Assembly: GCA_002452295.1 (NCBI GenBank)
Contig: DKEX01000047.1
Span: 926-9,921 of the forward strand
DNA from: Firmicutes bacterium UBA6811
Lineage (GTDB): Bacteria; Bacillota; SHA-98; UBA4971
DNA: 8,996 bases
Reading direction: 5' to 3'
The notes under the pieces were generated by a model. That model saw nothing but the letters and a program-made list of their open reading frames with translations. It made no database searches and was not told the DNA's origin. Shown here piece after piece: positions 6,644 through 8,996 of this stretch; within the stretch, counting starts at the first letter, position 1, and every line of letters starts with the position of its first letter. The translations under genes and the position numbers were made by a program.

Positions 6644-7359
6644 AGCGCAAACCCCTCCCCGAGATATGACTTGCGCGCCACAGGGTCGTCGGCGATGGAC
6701 GCCGCGTCCCCCGACACCAGGATCTTGCCCTGGTGCATGATGTAGGCGCGGTCGACGATGGACAGGGTGTCGCGGACGTTGTGGTCGGTGATGAGCACGC
6801 CCAGCCCCTGCCTCCTGAACCTCGCGATGATCCCCTGGATGTCGGCGACCGCAATGGGGTCTACGCCCGTGAAGGGCTCGTCCAGCAGGATGAACCTGGG
6901 CGAAGTGGCGAGGGTCCTCGCGATCTCCACGCGCCTTCGCTCCCCGCCGGACAGGGTATACCCCATCTGCCTGCGGATGTGCCCGATGGCAAGCTCGTCG
7001 AGAAGCTCGTCGAGGCGGGCGCGCCGCGCGCCTGGCGGGATGCCCGCTAGCTCGAGGACGGCGAGGACGTTGTCCTCGACCGTGAGCTTCCTGAAGATGG
7101 ACGGCTCCTGCGCGAGGTAGCCCAGGCCGAGCCTTGCGCGGCGGTGCATGGGAAGGCGCGTTATGTCGCGGCCGGTGAGGATGATGGTGCCTTCGTGGGC
7201 GGCCTCGAGCCCGACTATCATGTAGAACGTGGTGGTCTTGCCGGCGCCGTTCGGCCCGAGGAGCCCCACCACCTCGCCGGGGTTGACCTCGAGGCTCACG
7301 CCCTGCACAACCCTGCGCCTGCCGTATGACTTCACGAGATCCTGACATACAATCGACAC
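6640..7359 (-). CDS. lptB: LPS export ABC transporter ATP-binding protein LptB
   Basis: Cytoplasmic ATPase that powers extraction of LPS from the inner membrane through the LptF/G permease. At 239 residues it matches the family length (about 240). All ABC motifs are intact: Walker A GPNGAGKTT (35-43), Q-loop Gln84 (YLAQEPSIFRKLTVEDN, the LptB-typical version), signature LSGGERRR (136-143), Walker B FILLDEP with Asp160 and Glu161, D-loop at TGVD, and switch His193 (ITDHNVRDTL). The C-terminus, KSYLGEGFAL, resembles the usual YLGE.F.L ending of LptB. The start chosen is GTG at 7359, preceded by GGGGGGA, because homology begins at once (VSIVCQDLVKSYG). An upstream GTG at 7455 would add 32 low-complexity residues encoded by an 11-nt repeat and has poor spacing to any ribosome binding site. 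The last codons overlap the permease start by 4 nt, so the two are coupled. Confidence 0.97.
   Translation of the reverse strand: MSIVCQDLVKSYGRRRVVQGVSLEVNPGEVVGLLGPNGAGKTTTFYMIVGLEAAHEGTIILTGRDITRLPMHRRARLGLGYLAQEPSIFRKLTVEDNVLAVLELAGIPPGARRARLDELLDELAIGHIRRQMGYTLSGGERRRVEIARTLATSPRFILLDEPFTGVDPIAVADIQGIIARFRRQGLGVLITDHNVRDTLSIVDRAYIMHQGKILVSGDAASIADDPVARKSYLGEGFAL
6652..6660 (-). promoter_or_regulatory. Ribosome binding site supporting the TTG start of the permease
   Basis: The minus strand carries GGGGAGGGG within the last lptB codons, 8 nt before TTG at 6643. This is the best evidence for the longer permease start; the alternative GTG at 6565 is preceded only by a weaker GGGGCCGGAA. Confidence 0.6.
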
Positions 7360-7399
7360 CTGCGTCCCCCCGATAGCCCGCTCCACAACCCGCCGGGAC

Positions 7400-7432
7400 C
7401 TGCCAGGACCCTGCCAGGACCCTGCCCTGGCC
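7400..7432. repeat. 11-nt tandem repeat in the spacer before lptB
   Basis: CTGCCAGGACC occurs at 7400-7410 and again, identical, at 7411-7421, followed by CTGCCCTGGCC at 7422-7432. A further partial unit CGCCGGGACC precedes them. The repeat lies in the 95-nt gap between the LptA-like stop and the lptB start. It accounts for the low-complexity sequence of any N-terminal extension of LptB. Confidence 0.75.
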
Positions 7433-7454
7433 CGCCTGAAGCCGCCGGAACCCA

Positions 7455-8195
7455 CTACGGGCTCTTGATCTCCTCACCCGGGATGACCGTGCGCGTGCCG
7501 CCTGTGGCGATGACCGTCTCCTCGGCGAAGAGCACCGTGATGGTGCCGGCCGCGAACACCTTGCGGCCCATTTCCACCCGCGCGTTCCCCGAGACGATGC
7601 CCTTCTTCTCCTTGCCGAAGTAGGATATGCGGTCGCCCGAGGCGAGCACCCGGCCGTCCTGGTAGATCACGGTCACGCCGCCCGAGGCGTCCACCTTCTC
7701 CTCATTCGGGTAGAACACGATCTCACCAGCGCTGAGCACGGTCTTCCCGGCCGTGTCCTCGAACCTCGCCCTGTCCTTGCTCCTCACCCGCACGCACGGC
7801 ACCCGGTCGTCGTATTCCGCGTGATCCCCGGTCATCTTCACGGATCTATACAGGATGAGGACTTTCCCATCGGCGACGGTCACCTGATCCTTGCCGTGGT
7901 ACCTGACCTCGTCCGCAGTCATCTCGAAGGTCCCGGCCTCGCCGCCGGACGTGGCCGCCCCGGCCGTCGCCCCGGCCCCCGTCGCGCCGCCCTTCGGCTG
8001 CTCCTCGGCCCCCGCCCGCCCCGCGATGGGGACGGGGGCCACGGCCAGCGCCGCGCACATCGCGACGCCAAGCACCACGCACAGCCCCGCGCGAAACAGT
8101 ACGTGCGACGACGCCGCGCGTGGCGCGCCCAAGCCTCCGGATCGCCGCCGCAAGGCCGTCGTCGAGCCTCCTCCACCAGCACTAACTCGTCTCAA
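7455..8195 (-). CDS. LptA/OstA-like periplasmic LPS-transport protein
   Basis: Probable periplasmic bridge protein that shields the lipid part of LPS between the inner-membrane complex and the outer membrane. Of 246 residues, about 1-30 are a basic, variable leader and 31-62 a hydrophobic signal or anchor segment (VLFRAGLCVVLGVAMCAALA, possible cut after AGA). Residues 66-86 are a Gly/Ala/Thr linker. From about 88 to 240 runs an OstA-type jellyroll of repeated short strands: FEMTADEVRYHGKDQVTVAD, KVLILYRSVKMTGDHAEYDD, VLSAGEIVFYPNEEKVDASG, VLASGDRISYFGKEKKGIVS. It lies between the LpxB-related gene and lptB, the expected place. The start is taken as TTG at 8195, 8 nt after GGGAGGG, overlapping the preceding stop by 14 nt; this start is uncertain. 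It could instead be the LptC-like member, or combine both roles, since no separate lptC is seen. Confidence 0.85.
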   Translation of the reverse strand: MRRVSAGGGGSTTALRRRSGGLGAPRAASSHVLFRAGLCVVLGVAMCAALAVAPVPIAGRAGAEEQPKGGATGAGATAGAATSGGEAGTFEMTADEVRYHGKDQVTVADGKVLILYRSVKMTGDHAEYDDRVPCVRVRSKDRARFEDTAGKTVLSAGEIVFYPNEEKVDASGGVTVIYQDGRVLASGDRISYFGKEKKGIVSGNARVEMGRKVFAAGTITVLFAEETVIATGGTRTVIPGEEIKSP

Positions 8196-8996
8196 GGCAC
8201 CCGCCCTCCCAGCGTCCCGTATCCAGGTAGTCCACGATCATCTTCGCCGTCCGCGTGGCGGCTCCCTGCTCACCCATCCTCTCGTGGCCCGCCCTGCGCA
8301 TCACGGCGATCCGCGCCGAGTCCCCAAGTATGGCGAGCACCTCGCGGGCCACCGCCTCGGCACCGCCGTCCTCCACGAGCGCCAGGGCGTCGCCGAGCAG
8401 CCTCTTCTGGGCCCTCGCGAACCTCTCGTTGAACTGCGGGCCGCCCGCGGGGAAGGCCACCACCGGTCGCCCCAGCCCCGCGGCCTGCTCGTTCCCGGTG
8501 CCCGAGAGCCCGATGACGATGTTGCTCACGTTGAGCACGTCGCCGAACCGGCCCTGCGTCAGGATAACGCACGGCTCGTCACAGCCGTCGGGGAACAGGC
8601 GCCCCACGATGCCCGACTCGAAGTCGGCGGCGCCGCCCGGCGCGAAGTGCCACCCCGCCCTCTCCACCGCCTGGGCCAGGACCCTCCTGTTGAGGCTGGG
8701 GGCAAGCCCGGCCACGAAGTCGAGCCCGTTCCCGGTCAGGTCGCCGAGCCACCGCACGACATCGAGCACCTGCACCGTGTTGCGGTAAGCCTCGTCCCGC
8801 GACCCCGGCAGCATCCCGACGACCTTCTTCTCCAGCGTAAGGCCGAAGTTTTCGCCTGTGATGGAGAACCCGTCCATCATGACGTTCCCGGCGAACCCGG
8901 CCCTGACCCCCACGGCAGAAAGGGCCTGGGCCGTCTTTTCGTCGCGGGCCAGCACGAGGTCGGCCAGCCTTCTCATGAGCCACGTCTCGATGCCGT
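8182..8996 (-). CDS. Lipid-A-disaccharide-synthase-related glycosyltransferase (C-terminal part, runs off the window)
   Basis: The visible 270 residues are the C-terminal portion of a GT-B glycosyltransferase related to LpxB. They match the family usually named lipid-A-disaccharide-synthase-related protein rather than canonical LpxB. Diagnostic segments are GIETWLMRRLADLVLARDE, GVRAGFAGNVMMDGF, the nucleotide-sugar-binding-type GMLPGSRDEAYRNT, and GLSGTGNEQAAGLGRPVVAF followed by GGPQFNERFARAQKRLLGDA. The frame stays open to the window edge, so the N-terminal acceptor-binding domain is missing from view; an ATG at 8976 is internal. The stop TAG (8182-8184) lies inside the start of the LptA-like gene, so the two are coupled. 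Family members occur in cyanobacteria, Deinococcota and diderm Bacillota. The acceptor and sugar donor are not established. Its position at the head of an Lpt operon suggests it acts on the exported lipid. Confidence 0.87.
   Translation of the reverse strand, partial: GIETWLMRRLADLVLARDEKTAQALSAVGVRAGFAGNVMMDGFSITGENFGLTLEKKVVGMLPGSRDEAYRNTVQVLDVVRWLGDLTGNGLDFVAGLAPSLNRRVLAQAVERAGWHFAPGGAADFESGIVGRLFPDGCDEPCVILTQGRFGDVLNVSNIVIGLSGTGNEQAAGLGRPVVAFPAGGPQFNERFARAQKRLLGDALALVEDGGAEAVAREVLAILGDSARIAVMRRAGHERMGEQGAATRTAKMIVDYLDTGRWEGGCLETS
8204..8210 (-). promoter_or_regulatory. Ribosome binding site supporting the TTG start of the LptA-like gene
   Basis: GGGAGGG on the minus strand lies inside the last codons of the LpxB-related gene, 8 nt before TTG at 8195. 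No in-frame ATG exists before the hydrophobic segment, and later TTG codons have badly spaced sites. Confidence 0.55.

Noticed and set aside
7360..7455. A 32-residue N-terminal extension of LptB from a GTG overlapping the previous stop
   Set aside because: It is encoded by the 11-nt repeat, lacks a well-spaced ribosome binding site, and LptB homology starts exactly at the internal GTG at 7359.
5459..7477. One continuous minus-strand frame that would fuse a long N-terminal extension to the permease
   Set aside because: The N-terminal part is lptB read in a wrong frame (Arg/His/Pro-rich nonsense). Permease homology begins near 6535, with usable starts at 6643 or 6565.

Overview
The window is high-GC bacterial DNA, and every supportable gene lies on the minus strand. 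Reading in transcription order (high to low coordinates): the 3' part of a lipid-A-disaccharide-synthase-related glycosyltransferase (8182-8996, runs off the edge), an LptA/OstA-like periplasmic protein (7455-8195), the LPS-transport ATPase LptB (6640-7359), one LptF/LptG-family permease (5459-6643), a DUF3084-type membrane/coiled-coil protein (3908-5323) and a small unrecognised gene (3669-3908). A gap of about 0.9 kb follows. Then comes a large S-layer-homology (SLH) outer-membrane porin of the OmpM/SlpA kind (53-2752).

The organism must have two membranes: it carries an LPS-export ATPase and permease and a beta-barrel protein ending in Phe. It also has strong AGGAGG ribosome binding sites, several GTG/TTG starts and a porin tethered by an SLH domain instead of by Pal/OmpA. 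Together these fit a diderm Bacillota lineage (Limnochordia-, Negativicutes- or Halanaerobiales-like), with the high GC favouring a Limnochordia-type clade. Deinococcota and Synergistota also use SLH porins and cannot be excluded from sequence alone.

The first six genes look like one operon: neighbours overlap by 1, 4 or 14 nt or are 95-135 nt apart. A glycolipid is made or modified by the LpxB-related enzyme, extracted by LptB with LptFG, and passed to the LptA-like jellyroll. The DUF3084 protein is probably an inner-membrane protein with a long periplasmic coiled coil. The porin, likely transcribed separately, forms outer-membrane pores and ties that membrane to the cell wall.

The unexpected feature is a dense set of short tandem repeats of different unit length in nearly every spacer. 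Unit lengths are 19 nt (two separate families), 21 nt organised into a 105-nt higher-order repeat, 8 nt (eleven units in perfect phase, with a G-quadruplex motif on the mRNA strand), 11 nt, and a 12-nt repeat inside the 5' end of the permease gene. The 3111-3655 gap is almost wholly repeat. No RNA genes, CRISPR array, insertion sequence or classical terminator could be supported. No convincing promoter was found.
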